From the NCBI GenBank assembly GCA_018813065.1, contig JAHJCH010000178.1, positions 1-58,429 on the forward strand: 58,429 bases of DNA. The letters are read 5' to 3'. Below the pieces are notes generated by a model, which worked only from the letters and a program-made list of their open reading frames with translations, searched no databases and had not been told where the DNA came from. This DNA comes from Myxococcota bacterium (GTDB taxonomy: Bacteria > Myxococcota_A > Bradymonadia > UBA7976 > UBA1532). Below, piece by piece: positions 1 through 8,605 of the stretch (position 1 is its first letter; every line of letters starts with the position of its first letter). A program made the translations under genes and the position numbers.

Positions 1-171
1 GGCGGCCCTGGGGGCCATCACCGCCGCCGTCGGCAAGGGCCGCGCTTGGGGCAGCGAGGGCGACGGCGAGGGCGACGGCGACGGCGACGGCGTCACCGCC
101 GGGCGATAAAAGAGCGCCGCGCCCGCGCCGACGCCAAGGAGGAAGATCAAGAGCACCAGCGGTGGCTTCAT
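1..171 (-). CDS. N-terminal part of a membrane-anchored protein, runs off the left edge
   Basis: The reading frame starts at the ATG at 171-169 and stays open for 57 codons to the edge of the window. It begins MKPPLVLLIFLLGVGAGAAL, a short basic start and one hydrophobic segment (about residues 4-21), so it is exported or anchored. A Pro-Ser repeat linker follows (about residues 28-38), encoded by a CCGTCG-like repeat. A GAGG lies about 8 bases before the ATG. It follows two other small membrane-anchored genes on the same strand behind ileS, 94 bases after the previous stop. The functional domain lies outside the window, so no function can be given. Confidence 0.55.
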   Translation of the reverse strand, partial: MKPPLVLLIFLLGVGAGAALFYRPAVTPSPSPSPSPSPSLPQARPLPTAAVMAPRAA

Positions 172-265
172 TGAGAGCGCCTCAGCCAAAAGAGTCCAAG
201 GCCCTCAGTTTGGGGGGGTGGTGATTTGATTCAAATGAAAATTTACATGCGGGGCGCTTTGGGCC

Positions 266-649
266 TCAGAGGTCAGCGTCCTTGATCTGATCGATGAGCG
301 CACATGTCTGCTCATCCGCGCAGATAATTTCATCCCCCTCAACCTTGAAGGCCCCCCCAACCTTGAAGGTATAGATGAGCGCCTCACCCTTCAGATCAAC
401 CACCAGCTCAACCAGGACGGGGCTAAACGCGCCCTGGGCGCGCGCGGACCAGCGCTGCGCGCGATCAGGGAAGTGGCGCTTAAGGTGCGCCCCCAAGCGG
501 CTCTTGGTGCTGCGCCCAAAGCGGTGCGTCTGCACCACCCGCAGCGCCTCAGCTACGCGGGCCGCCTTGAGGCGCTGGAGCGACAGCGAGCCCGCCGCCG
601 CCACCGCGCTGAGCAAGAGGGCCAAGATCAGGGCCTGGCGAAGCCTCAC
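266..649 (-). CDS. Small anchored protein of unknown function (127 aa)
   Basis: I do not recognise the family. Residues 1-22 (MRLRQALILALLLSAVAAAG) form a basic start plus hydrophobic stretch, a signal peptide or N-terminal anchor. The rest is a soluble domain of about 100 residues with a basic helix-rich first half and a beta-like second half (VLVELVVDLKGEALIYTFKVGG). It carries two cysteines close to the C-terminus (CADEQTC), which could form a disulfide outside the cytoplasm. The start overlaps the stop of the upstream gene by an ATGA (646-649), so translation is probably coupled to the 103-aa protein. It is likely co-transcribed with ileS. No function is assigned. Confidence 0.6.
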   Translation of the reverse strand: MRLRQALILALLLSAVAAAGSLSLQRLKAARVAEALRVVQTHRFGRSTKSRLGAHLKRHFPDRAQRWSARAQGAFSPVLVELVVDLKGEALIYTFKVGGAFKVEGDEIICADEQTCALIDQIKDADL

Positions 650-957
650 GCGCGGGCAGGCTCGACGTGGGGCAGCGCCGCGCGCCCCTTGGGGGCTTTC
701 GTGTCCGCCTTGGGTTGCGCCTCATCGGCGTCATCGCCGACCAAAGACTGGATGCCGTGGATGACATGGGTAAAGCCCGTGGCTCCCCCGATGGGGATGA
801 TAAAGAAGGCGCAGATGAGCCCGATGAGGGCGGCGCCGAGGAGCATCGACCTGATCGGATCAGGGCGACGGCTGCGGCGAGGGGCGCCCTCACGCTGTTG
901 CTTGCGTGCGGCCTTCCTGCGGCTCTGTCTACGGCTCATGCGGCTGTTATTCGCCAT
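646..957 (-). CDS. Small basic single-span membrane protein, unknown (103 aa)
   Basis: Unrecognised. The first 35 residues are strongly basic (MANNSRMSRRQSRRKAARKQ and following Arg/Lys), then comes one hydrophobic segment around residues 37-58 (MLLGAALIGLICAFFIIPIG), then a short polar tail. This suggests a single-pass inner-membrane protein with its N-terminus in the cytoplasm, where the basic part could contact nucleic acid or phospholipid. It begins 13 bases after the ileS stop and overlaps the next gene by 4 bases. A GAGAGTG about 8 bases upstream supports the ATG at 957; a second ATG 18 bases in is possible. Confidence 0.6.
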   Translation of the reverse strand: MANNSRMSRRQSRRKAARKQQREGAPRRSRRPDPIRSMLLGAALIGLICAFFIIPIGGATGFTHVIHGIQSLVGDDADEAQPKADTKAPKGRAALPHVEPARA

Positions 958-970
958 CGTTCACACTCTC

Positions 971-3900
971 TTATTCTACCTTTGAGATCATCACAGAGAG
1001 GGCATAGCCATCCACATCCATGACCTCACCCTCACCCAACTGGGGGCTGAGCGTCAGCGCGGCGGCCAAGACCTCCTCGGCGATATAGGCGCGGTGCGCC
1101 TCCAGGGCCGCCGACAGCTTGCCACTCTCGGCGCCCAAGGCCAAGACGATCCGATCAGTGATCTCCAAGTTGGCGGCCTTGCGGGCGCGCTGGAGGCGGC
1201 TGATCACCTCGCGGGCGAGGCCCTCGGCCAGCAGCGCCTCGCTCAGCTCCGTCTCCAGGGCCACGGTCACGGCGCCGCTGGCCTCGATGACCACATCACC
1301 GCGGGCCTCGCGCTGCACCAGCACGTCCTCGGCGGTGATCGGCTGGCCTTCGACGATCAGCTCGCCGCCGTCACGCAGGGCGCGCCAATCCTCGACGCTC
1401 AAGGCGGCGATGGCCTCCGCCGCCTGCTTCATCTGCTTGCCATAGCGGCGGCCCAGGCGCTTGAAGTTGGCCTTAAAGCTGACGGTGGCCAGCGCCGCGC
1501 CGTCCTCACGCACAGAGACGCGCTTGACGTTGAGCTCCTCGGCGATCAGCTCGGCGTGGGCCTCCACCGCCGCGCGGCTGTGCGGATCGTGATCGACGAC
1601 GATCACCTCCGCCAGCGGCTGGCGCGTCTTGAGGTTATGGCGCTCGCGCAGGGCCCGGCCCATGCTCACCACGGCGCGGGTGTAGGCCACGGCGGCCTCC
1701 AACGCCGCGTCGATGCGGCCCGCGTCCACCTGCGGGTAATCACAGAGGTGGACGCTGTCGAGCCCCTCCTCGGCCATGCCCTGATCCACCACCAAGTGCT
1801 GATAGAGCCCCTCGGCCATAAAGGGCATCATCGGCGCCATGACCTTGGAGAAGGTCACCAGCACCTCATAGAGCGTGGCGTAGGCGGCGGCCTTGTCCAC
1901 CCGCCCCGCGTGATCCTCGGCGCTGCGCCAGAAGCGGCGGCGGCTGCGGCGGATGTACCAGTTGGTGAGGTGATCGATGAAGCCCAAGACAGGGGGGACG
2001 ACCTTGTAGAGGTAGTAGCCCTCCATCTGGACGTTGACCTCGGCCACCAAGGACTGCATCACCGACAAGAGCCAGCGATCCAGCTCTGGGCGGGCGGCGA
2101 CGTCGGGCGTCTCGACGCCCTCAAGGCCCGCCTGCGGGGTCCAGCCGTCGATGTTGGCGTAGCGGGTGAAGAACGACCAGACGTTCTTCATCGGCAACAT
2201 CACCGTGCGCACCACCTCGCGCACGCCCTTCTCGCTGAACTTGAGGGGCTCGGCGCGCACCACCGGCGAGTCGATGAGGTAGACCCGCAGCGCGTCGGCG
2301 CCGAACTCGGAGAGCACGTCATCGGGCGGCGGGTAGTTCCTCTTGGACTTGCTCATCTTGGTGCCGTCTTCGGCCAGCACCATGCCGTTGACGATCACGT
2401 TCTTAAAGGGTGGCTTATCAAACAGCGCCGTGGAGAGCACCAGCAGCGTATAGAACCAACCACGGGTCTGATCGAGCCCCTCCGCGATAAACTCGGCGGG
2501 GAAAGCCGCTTCAAATTTCTCTTTATCTTCAAAGGGATAGTGGCCTTGCGCGTAAGGCATCGCGCCAGACTCAAACCAGCAGTCAAACACGTCGGGGATG
2601 CGCGCCATCTCGCCCGATGAGCACGCTTCGCAGCCAAACGTGAGGTGATCGATGCGGTGAGGGTGCAGATCGTCCACCAACGCGCCCGTGCGCTGCTGAA
2701 GCTCGGCGATGGACTTGACGCAGACCTCATGGCCGCAGTCCGGGCAGCGCCAGATGGGGATGGGCGTGCCCCAGAAGCGGTTGCGCGAGATGTTCCAGTC
2801 GCGGGCGTCCTCAAGCCAGTTGCCAAAGCGCCCCGCGCCGACGGCCTCGGGCACCCAGTGGATCTCTTTGTTGTGCGCCACCATGCGATCACGCAGGGCC
2901 GTGACCTTGACGAAGCGGGCAGGGACCGCCTTGTAGATCAGCGGCGTGCCGCTGCGCCAACAGAAGGGGTAGCTGTGGTTGATCGTCTCCTGCTTGATGA
3001 GCCGCCCCATGGCCTTCAGCGCGCGGATGATGTCGGGATCGGCGGCCTTGACGTTCTGGCCGGCCCAGGCGGTGATCATCTCGCGGAAGTTGCCCTCATC
3101 ATCAACGGACTGGACGACCTGGATGCCGTGGGCCTGGCAGGCGATGTAGTCCTCCTCGCCGAAGTCGGGGGCCATATGCACCAAGCCCGTGCCGCTCTCG
3201 GCGGTGACGTGCTCGGCGGCGATGGTCACGAAGCAGCGGCCCTCGCCCTCGCCCAGCGCGGCGCGATCGGCGAAGTAGTCAAAGAGCGGGGTGTAGCGCA
3301 GGCCCAGCAGCTCTGAGCCCTTGAGCGTGCTGAGGATCTCCGCGTCCTTGCCCAGCGCGCGCTCCACCGTGAGGGGGCTGAGGATATACACGGTGTCATC
3401 GCCGGGGCGCTTGGCGCGGACATAGTCCACATCCACACCCACGGCGACGGCCAAGTTGGATGGCAGGGTCCAAGGCGTCGTGGTCCAGACCAAGAGCACC
3501 TCATCGCGGTCCACCAGCGGCATCGTCACCGTGATGGCGGGGTCTTGCACGTCGCGGTAGTCTGAGCCGGCCTCGAAGTTCGACAGCGACGTAGACAGTC
3601 GCCAGCTAAACGGCATGACCCGGAAGCCTTCGTAGACGAGCCCCTTGTCCCAGAGCTGACCAAAGACCCACCACACGCTCTCCATAAAAGGCAGGTCCAT
3701 CGTCTTATAGTCGTGATCGAAGTCCACCCAGCGCCCCAGGCGCGTCACGGTGCGCCGCCACTCCTGGGTGTAGCGCATCACGTTGGCGCGGCAGGCCTCG
3801 TTGAACTGCCCCACGCCGAACTGCTTGACGCTCGTCGGCCCAGAGAGGCCCAAGCTCTGCTCCATCTCCATCTCGATGGGCAGGCCGTGGGTGTCCCAGC

Positions 3901-4156
3901 CAAAGCGGCGCTCCACGCGGTGACCGCGCATGGCCCAGTAGCGGGGCACGATGTCCTTGAGCGTGGAGGCGACGAGGTGGCCGTAGTGCGGCAGGCCCGT
4001 GGCGAAGGGGGGGCCGTCATAGAAGACGTACTCCGCCGACTTGGGCCGCTGCGCCACGGAGCGCTCAAAGGCGCGGCGTGTCTCCCACAAGGAGATAATC
4101 CGCGCCTCAGCCTGGGGGAAGGAGAAGTCTTCGGGGATGGGCTGAAATTTAGACAT
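971..4156 (-). CDS. ileS: Isoleucine--tRNA ligase, type 2 (eukaryote-like)
   Basis: Charges tRNA-Ile with isoleucine in the cytoplasm, with an editing step against valine. The class I signatures are clear: the HIGH motif appears as HYGH at residues 57-60 within FATGLPHYGHLVASTLKDI, and KMSKS lies near residues 600-604 followed by KRNYPPPDDV. The CP1 editing domain lies between them (VWTTTPWTLPSNLAVAVG, GTGLVHMAPDFGEEDY), and cysteine pairs (CPDCGHEVC, CEAC) sit before KMSKS. The HYGH form and the length of 1061 aa are those of the type 2 family shared with eukaryotes, known for lower mupirocin sensitivity, rather than the E. coli type. A GGAGAG precedes the ATG. The upstream 370 bases are the hairpin-rich stretch; I found no T-box sequence there. 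Confidence 0.97.
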   Translation of the reverse strand: MSKFQPIPEDFSFPQAEARIISLWETRRAFERSVAQRPKSAEYVFYDGPPFATGLPHYGHLVASTLKDIVPRYWAMRGHRVERRFGWDTHGLPIEMEMEQSLGLSGPTSVKQFGVGQFNEACRANVMRYTQEWRRTVTRLGRWVDFDHDYKTMDLPFMESVWWVFGQLWDKGLVYEGFRVMPFSWRLSTSLSNFEAGSDYRDVQDPAITVTMPLVDRDEVLLVWTTTPWTLPSNLAVAVGVDVDYVRAKRPGDDTVYILSPLTVERALGKDAEILSTLKGSELLGLRYTPLFDYFADRAALGEGEGRCFVTIAAEHVTAESGTGLVHMAPDFGEEDYIACQAHGIQVVQSVDDEGNFREMITAWAGQNVKAADPDIIRALKAMGRLIKQETINHSYPFCWRSGTPLIYKAVPARFVKVTALRDRMVAHNKEIHWVPEAVGAGRFGNWLEDARDWNISRNRFWGTPIPIWRCPDCGHEVCVKSIAELQQRTGALVDDLHPHRIDHLTFGCEACSSGEMARIPDVFDCWFESGAMPYAQGHYPFEDKEKFEAAFPAEFIAEGLDQTRGWFYTLLVLSTALFDKPPFKNVIVNGMVLAEDGTKMSKSKRNYPPPDDVLSEFGADALRVYLIDSPVVRAEPLKFSEKGVREVVRTVMLPMKNVWSFFTRYANIDGWTPQAGLEGVETPDVAARPELDRWLLSVMQSLVAEVNVQMEGYYLYKVVPPVLGFIDHLTNWYIRRSRRRFWRSAEDHAGRVDKAAAYATLYEVLVTFSKVMAPMMPFMAEGLYQHLVVDQGMAEEGLDSVHLCDYPQVDAGRIDAALEAAVAYTRAVVSMGRALRERHNLKTRQPLAEVIVVDHDPHSRAAVEAHAELIAEELNVKRVSVREDGAALATVSFKANFKRLGRRYGKQMKQAAEAIAALSVEDWRALRDGGELIVEGQPITAEDVLVQREARGDVVIEASGAVTVALETELSEALLAEGLAREVISRLQRARKAANLEITDRIVLALGAESGKLSAALEAHRAYIAEEVLAAALTLSPQLGEGEVMDVDGYALSVMISKVE

Positions 4157-4198
4157 CGGCGTCTCTCCACTTTAGTTGTGACATTTTCTCGGCCATCA

Positions 4199-4456
4199 CC
4201 CTCGCGCGCGATTCATCGCGCGCGAGGGCAGGCGCTCCGCTGCGGCTTTGCCGCACTCAGCGAATCCTTCGGATTCACTTCGTCCACGTCCTTGGCGCTC
4301 TGCGCCAATTCCTCGCGCGGAAAAATCCGCTCTGCGGATTGTTTCCTTGCTCCGGCCTGTCCGGGTTTACCCGGATGAAGTCCGAAAAATGTCGCGCCTT
4401 GGGCTGCTGGCGCAGCCCTGCGGCTCAATTCAAAAGGTCCTCTTTGAAAAAGTGTC
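4199..4456. repeat. Hairpin-dense non-coding stretch between ileS and the PRTase gene
   Basis: The 375-base gap 4157-4531 has no convincing gene but holds a run of perfect short inverted repeats: CCCTCGCGCGCGAT/ATCGCGCGCGAGGG (4199-4228), TGCGGC-TTT-GCCGCA (4241-4255), GAATCC-TTC-GGATTC (4262-4276), TTGGCGC-TCT-GCGCCAA (4292-4308), AATCCGC-TCT-GCGGATT (4324-4340), TCCGGG-TTTA-CCCGGA (4360-4375), GGGCTGC-TGGC-GCAGCCC (4401-4418), and a looser GGTCCT...AGGACC (about 4436-4456). Most have 6-7 bp stems and 3-4 base pyrimidine-rich loops, at about 25-30 base spacing. There is no T-run typical of a terminator. The arrangement looks like a mobile or amplified palindromic repeat, or a structured RNA in the minus-strand transcript leading into ileS. 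Short reading frames through it look spurious. Confidence 0.7.
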
Positions 4457-4531
4457 AGGACCATTGTTTCCACTCACGGGTACAAAAACCCTCAGCGGAT
4501 AACGGATCTGAGCGCCGATGTCGAGGGCGAT

Positions 4532-7500
4532 TCAGCCAAGCGCCTCATCCAAGGCCGCCTGCGCTTCATCGACCGCGCTGAGCAGCGCAAACAGGCCGTC
4601 AGGGCCTTGATCACGGTGATGATCATAGGCGCCAGGGCAAGCCGCCGACCCCAGGGCGAGGTTGACCCCCCCATAGACGAACATCGCCGCGTCGCTCTCA
4701 CCCTCGCCCATGCGATCCCCCGCCACCAAGATCGCCTCGCGAGGGACCACGCGCCCCTCAGCGGCCAGCCGCGCGCGGATGACCCCCAACATGTACGCCC
4801 GCCCGATCGCCTTGGAGGCCCCCGCCAGCCGCGCGTGCAAGACCCACTTGTCTGGATCATAGGTCGGCTTGATCTGCACCGTGATCGGGGGCTTAAAGCC
4901 CGCCAGCCGCGCGCGGAGCGCCGCTTGGACCTCAAGCAAGCTGGCCTCGTCCTTAAAGTGCAGCGAGATATAGCCGCCACGCAGGTACACCCGCGTCGCG
5001 CGCCCCTCGGCGACCTCATCGACGACGATTCGCTTAAAGCGCGCCCACGTCGCCTGATCCAAGCCCAAGTGAGAATGAGGCGCGGCCTCATCCAAGTGGC
5101 CCTGCGCGTCGGCTTGATAAAGCGAGATCCCCTCTGATGGCAGGAGATGCAGCCGCGATAACAGCGCGGGGTCAAGCTGGCGCGCTTTGATCTCGCGCAG
5201 GATGGGCTCAAAGGCGAACTCGCTCAGCCCACGCGCGCCGATGGGCTGCAACGAGATGATCGCCACCTCGACGCCGCGCGCTAAGAAGCGCACCAAGAGG
5301 CGCGCGTGGGCCGCGCTCAGCGGCGTTAAGGCGGCCGCCAAGGTGTCGTCATAGTCCAAGAGCATCATGCGATAGGGGACACGCGCCAAGCCGCGCGCCG
5401 CGCCCATCCGCCGCAGATGGCGCGCCCGCGCCTCGTCGCGTAAGGCGCGATAGCTGGCCTCAAACACCGGCTGATCGCTGTACAGCTCCGCCTCCGCCGC
5501 CTCGGTGATCTCAAAGACACGCTCATCGTCCAGCTGATCGAGATCGGCGAGGAGGGTCTGCGGGGGCTGCTTGAGCAAGAGCTTGATCGAGCGCGTGATC
5601 AGCGCGTTCTCAGGCGACGCTAAGATCTCAATGACGCGCTTTGAGTCGTTTTGCTCGATGGACGCATAGTTTAGGTCTTTTTCAATGGTTAAATCGCCAT
5701 CGGCGACGTCAAATATAGAGAAAGGCGTCACACTCAACGCACCGGCATCCAAAAGCATCTGATAATGCTCTTGAAGATGCACGCCACTTACAAAAGCGTC
5801 ATCAATATAGATCACATGCTTGGCGTGGACTTGAGCAGGCGCGCTGCAATAGGCGTTGTGCGTGATGATCGCCTGACGGGCCTGCGTGGAGGCGAGCGCG
5901 CCAAACTCCCCTTCATAGATCTGCTTGCGCCGGATGTCGGCCATGGGCAAGCCCAGGCGCGCGGCGACGCCCCGCGCCAAGATCTGCGCGGCGTTGGCCA
6001 CCCGATAGTAGTGCGTGGCGGCGATGACCCAGCGCGCGGGCGTCAACGCGGCGCCCACGCGCGCCTGGATCACCGCGGCGATCCGCGCCGCCTGCCGCGC
6101 GGTGGCCTCGGCGTCGCCGTACTTAAGCCGTGAGTAGCCTTGGATCAAACCCTGAAGCGATTTGAGGTTGCCTTGAGTGATGATATACATCGGCTCATAT
6201 GGCGGTAAATCCAACTCTTTGAGCGATCTTATGCGCTGATTTAATAAAGAAGATAGCCTTTGGAACCCATGTTTAAACAACACATCTAAATCGAGACGAT
6301 TTATCCGAGCGATATTAAAAATATTGATAAAATGTTCCGTGCCTTTAACATTATCAAACAATTCTTCGATTTTTTGATCATTTAAGCTAAGTATTGTTTT
6401 AATTGTACGCGCGACAATAACCATATTATCAGTGTTCATGATTTTAGATAATATGGTGATATTTTCGCGATTTATCATCGCTGAGTTAAGATTTTGCTCC
6501 AATTTAAAATCAGATACACGCAGGTCAACAATTGAGTATGGATAGATCTTTTTATGATCGTCGGAGATTGATTTAATCAACGCCCGCAGGACCGTCCCCG
6601 ATACAACCGCGTCCTCAATGATGATGACATTTTCATTGATTGGATCTTGGAGTTTAAACGCGCCTTGAGTGATGGCGGCGCGCGCGCGGAGGCTGTTGAG
6701 TTCACCGTAGGAGGTCGCAGGGATGTCCTCTCGGGTGATTGAGGCGAGGCTGAGGTCAAGGCGCTCAGCGACGCGCTCGGCCAGGCGCTGGGCCGCCCCA
6801 GGCAGGGTCGAGTAGCCCACCCGCGCGATGGACCAACGCCTCGGCGCGCGCTCAATATGCTCTAAATGCTCTTCTTTAATCTTTTTTGATAGTTGGTCTG
6901 CAAAAAAATCAAGCGCGTATAAATCTCCATATTTTAAGAGTGAGTACATCGAGCCAAGTGAGATTTTATTTTCAAAGAAAGGGTGGAATAAATATTTTTT
7001 CGAAATAAATTCGGTCAGATTAAGTGAATTTATTTGATAAATAGAGTTTAAATTACCCCTAGAGGCTGAGATTTTATCAACCAATGCGTCAGATAGTATT
7101 GTTAGGTGTTCCAAAAACCTGGGATCTTCATTTAGATTTTCATCTAAAGCGGCGCTATAAAGCTCTGCCAGCTGATATAAATCAATTTTATCTAAAATTT
7201 CTTTAAATTTATCTGTCTCAAATTTAAAAATAAATTTTATCATACGGGCTGTAACCACAACATCGGATTTTTGAAGTATTTTGATCATTTCGTACGGACT
7301 TTTTACCCAGATATGGTTGATTTTATTCTCAACGGAGTATCCTTCTTTTACAAAGGTTTTGCTTTCAATGTCTGCGATAAAAAAACCATGTATATGCGTT
7401 AAATTAACACCAGACAACTCAAGAACTCTCTGCGTTTCACGGTAATGTGTGCCGGAAACAAGCGCGTCTTCTATAAATATCGTTTTTTTCCCATTTAAAT

Positions 7501-8008
7501 CGTCGCCATCATAAAAAAAATTATCAAAGATTTGTGATTCCCTCGTATTTTGTGACTTGATTTCACCAAAATCTCCGTTGAAAACACGCCTTCGCTTTAA
7601 ATAAATTTTATTGAGATCAATTTTATATTTTTTGAGCAAAATATAATTCACATGATCCGCAAGGAGCGTGGCAGCCGTGGGGATGGCTTTGCGAGCAGGG
7701 TAGACAATCCGCCAATGGTCTGGAGAAGCGATGATCTCCGGGCCAAGTTTCTCTAAAATTTCAGACGCAATCAATCCTGCAAAGAGTGAAATGCTTTCTG
7801 GATCACCATACTTGAACTTAGAGAACTCGGCGCCGAAGCTTTCAGAAAAAAAGTCGAAATTATCGGCATTGATTTTAAATATGGCGTTTAAATTATGATC
7901 TCTATTATATCTTAACCAGTCTTTATTTAATTCAATCGAATATGTTTCTTTAGCATCATATTCGTCGCTTGATGAGTTTTTGAACTGACTCACGTTAGTA
8001 AAGCTCAT
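4532..8008 (-). CDS. Triple phosphoribosyltransferase-like protein with C-terminal HAD phosphatase (1158 aa)
   Basis: Three diverged repeats each carry a KYGD motif near the start (first copy residues 66-69) and a PRPP-loop-like motif: TIFIEDALVSGT (near 176), VIIIEDAVVSGT (near 461) and VIYIDDAFVSGV (near 732). These match the hhhh[D/E]D-xxx-[S/T]G signature of PRTases. Domains are roughly 60-270, 355-555 and 620-830. From about residue 880 there is a HAD domain: MLLDYDDTL (motif I, DxDxT), AIISLQ (motif II), a Lys region GASKAIGRAYML and VAGDRMGEGESDAAMF (motif IV), of the Cof-like kind. Known members of these families transfer ribose-5-phosphate from PRPP and dephosphorylate sugars or nucleotides, so synthesis of a ribosylated metabolite is inferred. 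The gene starts 14 bases after the 193-aa gene. AT-rich patches (about 7640-6860 and 6580-6180) alternate with GC-rich ones. Related modules are known from Ter loci; the substrate is unknown. Confidence 0.82.
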   Translation of the reverse strand: MSFTNVSQFKNSSSDEYDAKETYSIELNKDWLRYNRDHNLNAIFKINADNFDFFSESFGAEFSKFKYGDPESISLFAGLIASEILEKLGPEIIASPDHWRIVYPARKAIPTAATLLADHVNYILLKKYKIDLNKIYLKRRRVFNGDFGEIKSQNTRESQIFDNFFYDGDDLNGKKTIFIEDALVSGTHYRETQRVLELSGVNLTHIHGFFIADIESKTFVKEGYSVENKINHIWVKSPYEMIKILQKSDVVVTARMIKFIFKFETDKFKEILDKIDLYQLAELYSAALDENLNEDPRFLEHLTILSDALVDKISASRGNLNSIYQINSLNLTEFISKKYLFHPFFENKISLGSMYSLLKYGDLYALDFFADQLSKKIKEEHLEHIERAPRRWSIARVGYSTLPGAAQRLAERVAERLDLSLASITREDIPATSYGELNSLRARAAITQGAFKLQDPINENVIIIEDAVVSGTVLRALIKSISDDHKKIYPYSIVDLRVSDFKLEQNLNSAMINRENITILSKIMNTDNMVIVARTIKTILSLNDQKIEELFDNVKGTEHFINIFNIARINRLDLDVLFKHGFQRLSSLLNQRIRSLKELDLPPYEPMYIITQGNLKSLQGLIQGYSRLKYGDAEATARQAARIAAVIQARVGAALTPARWVIAATHYYRVANAAQILARGVAARLGLPMADIRRKQIYEGEFGALASTQARQAIITHNAYCSAPAQVHAKHVIYIDDAFVSGVHLQEHYQMLLDAGALSVTPFSIFDVADGDLTIEKDLNYASIEQNDSKRVIEILASPENALITRSIKLLLKQPPQTLLADLDQLDDERVFEITEAAEAELYSDQPVFEASYRALRDEARARHLRRMGAARGLARVPYRMMLLDYDDTLAAALTPLSAAHARLLVRFLARGVEVAIISLQPIGARGLSEFAFEPILREIKARQLDPALLSRLHLLPSEGISLYQADAQGHLDEAAPHSHLGLDQATWARFKRIVVDEVAEGRATRVYLRGGYISLHFKDEASLLEVQAALRARLAGFKPPITVQIKPTYDPDKWVLHARLAGASKAIGRAYMLGVIRARLAAEGRVVPREAILVAGDRMGEGESDAAMFVYGGVNLALGSAACPGAYDHHRDQGPDGLFALLSAVDEAQAALDEALG

Positions 8009-8022
8009 CGGTTTTGGGGGGT

Positions 8023-8604
8023 CTAGTCATCAAAAGCCTTCAAAAAGGCTTTCGACATCTCACCGAGGTTGCCCGTCTCCAATACACTCGCGTCCGTATA
8101 AGCGAAGCCCGTGCGCGGATCGCGCAGCTCAAAGGGCGCCTGGGTCAAGCATAAGGCGGGCTGGGCGGGCTGGGCGGGGCGCTGAAGGCGAGCGGCGAGG
8201 AGGTTGAGCGCCAGGTTACGCAGGCGCGAGGCCGCGCGGGGCTCATCCAAGGCGACGCGCCGCCCCGAGGCCGGATCGTGGGCCTCCAAGCGCGGCGGCG
8301 TGGGGTTGAGGTTGATCTCGATCTGCTGGGGATCAAAGCCCAAGGCGTCGGGGAAGGCCATGATCTTGACCTCCGCCTCGGCGTCTGCGCGGCGATGCCG
8401 CCCGTCGAGGAAGCGCAGCCGCTCATAGGCGCTGGCGCCCTCCGCGAGGTAGACCGCCTCCCCCTCAGCCCACGCTTGACGCAGCGGGAAGAACAGGAAG
8501 CTGGAGCGTTGGTGGTAGGCGCCGACGAGCGCGGCCAAATCCGCCGCCCAGGCCGCGCCCTCTTCACCCACCGCGCGGATCTCCACGAAGCAGACCTCGA
8601 TCAT
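8023..8604 (-). CDS. Unknown 193-aa protein between prfB and the PRTase gene
   Basis: Unrecognised family. The start is set by the ATG at 8604-8602, one base after the prfB stop, reading MIEVCFVEIRAVGEEG. No signal peptide or membrane segment is visible, so it should be cytosolic. It has an alpha/beta look, with a conserved-looking core (SSFLFFPLRQAW, EAEVKIMAFPDALGFDPQQIEINLNPTP) and an Ala/Leu-rich helix (RNLALNLLAARLQ). The C-terminus ends AFDD. An open frame continues upstream in prfB sequence but would overlap prfB wholly in another frame, so the shorter start is preferred. Its close packing between prfB and the triple PRTase suggests it works with the latter, as an accessory or processing protein; that is inference. 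Confidence 0.7.
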   Translation of the reverse strand: MIEVCFVEIRAVGEEGAAWAADLAALVGAYHQRSSFLFFPLRQAWAEGEAVYLAEGASAYERLRFLDGRHRRADAEAEVKIMAFPDALGFDPQQIEINLNPTPPRLEAHDPASGRRVALDEPRAASRLRNLALNLLAARLQRPAQPAQPALCLTQAPFELRDPRTGFAYTDASVLETGNLGEMSKAFLKAFDD

Positions 8605-8605
8605 C

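Noticed and set aside
1094-2620. 508-aa open frame on the plus strand opposite ileS
   Set aside because: High-GC shadow frame; rich in His/Arg/Gly/Ala with no domain, while ileS is certain.
4213-4502. Short open frames on both strands through the hairpin stretch
   Set aside because: They read straight across the inverted repeats, have no ribosome site or family resemblance, and depend on the repeat sequence.
4157-4531. T-box or tRNA-sensing leader before ileS
   Set aside because: No AGGGTGGNACCGCG-like antiterminator sequence on the minus strand, and the hairpins are short and evenly spaced, unlike a T-box.
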